A stretch of DNA of 64,000 bases, from the NCBI RefSeq assembly GCF_963259705.1, contig NC_081844.1:37637341-37701340 (forward strand), read 5' to 3'. A program made the translations under genes and the position numbers. The DNA comes from Myotis daubentonii (taxonomy: Eukaryota; Chordata; Mammalia; Chiroptera; Vespertilionidae). Below the pieces are notes generated by a model. It worked only from the letters and a program-made list of their open reading frames with translations, was not told the DNA's origin and made no database searches. The stretch's first letter is position 1; each line of letters begins with the position of its first letter. This document shows, in pieces, positions 63,561 to 64,000 of the stretch.

Positions 63561-64000
63561 GAACAACTCATCTTGTGACCCTTTTCTTCTCTATGTAGGC
63601 TGAATCATTCCTTCACATGACTTCCAGAGCTTTCTCGACATACTTTCATCATACCACATGGCACAGAGTATTGGAGTTCTCATTCATCTCAATCTATTCA
63701 TGGGTCAGACCTAAGATCTCCTGGGATGGGAATCTTACTTTTCATCCTTCTTTGTATCCCATGTCAGAATCACCTGGAGAGCTTTTACCATTGACACCAA
63801 ACCCCTAGAAAGTCTATCTGGAATCTTGAGAGGTGGGTGTGAGAGCAGGATGGGTGTGGAGGATGAGATTTTTTGTCTTTTTAGTAAGTTCTTAGATAAC
63901 TCTGATTGTCAGCACCCAACATACCTCCTCCCACCCAGCTACTGATCTGAAGACAACTGTGGCTCCTTTCTGTCTTGGAGTTCATTCTCCCTCCAAAATG

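Larger units (their letters stand above)
60888..64000. other. Intergenic sequence with scattered repeats
   Basis: Holds two VES copies, a MIR, (AAGG)n, a triplet tract and MER5-like scraps. No gene recognised up to the right edge. Confidence 0.6.

Overview
The window comes from a mammal, very probably a vespertilionid bat. The reason is the repeat mix: about twenty tRNA-derived VES SINEs, about ten HeliBat-type Helitrons (3' hairpin around GTGCAC followed by CTAG, 5' TC, A|T target), several short hAT elements with 8-bp target duplications, bat-type L1 3' ends and a class II-like endogenous retrovirus LTR family. Ancient mammalian repeats (MIR, MER5-like, MaLR LTRs) lie underneath.

There is one clear protein-coding locus: exon 1 of XKR6 on the minus strand (ATG at 37301, splice donor after 36544), inside a CpG island promoter at about 36.2-37.9 kb. 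Everything left of 36543 is the start of XKR6 intron 1; the other exons lie outside the window. The right part (37.9-64 kb) is 5' flanking/intergenic DNA with no intact spliced gene recognised. It has a unique GC-rich block at 46.2-48.6 kb that includes a short AT-rich candidate conserved element.

The most unusual region is 48.97-54.5 kb. An L1 5' UTR is followed by an ERV LTR on the minus strand, a short ERV internal piece, an LTR on the plus strand and, starting within about 10 bases of that LTR's 3' terminus, an intronless copy of RTF1 (Paf1-complex elongation factor). The copy has an open frame of 621 codons from a good Kozak ATG and one premature stop that removes the last ~40 residues. 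The LTR keeps a TATA box but has lost the AATAAA seen in its two sister LTRs. A relative of this LTR at 60.2-60.9 kb looks like an LTR-initiated transcript re-inserted by L1 machinery, with a strongly expanded R/U5 repeat array. Another copy at 44.8 kb sits, with a Helitron, inside a hAT element, giving a readable insertion order. No CRISPR, tRNA, rRNA or prokaryotic-type system is present.
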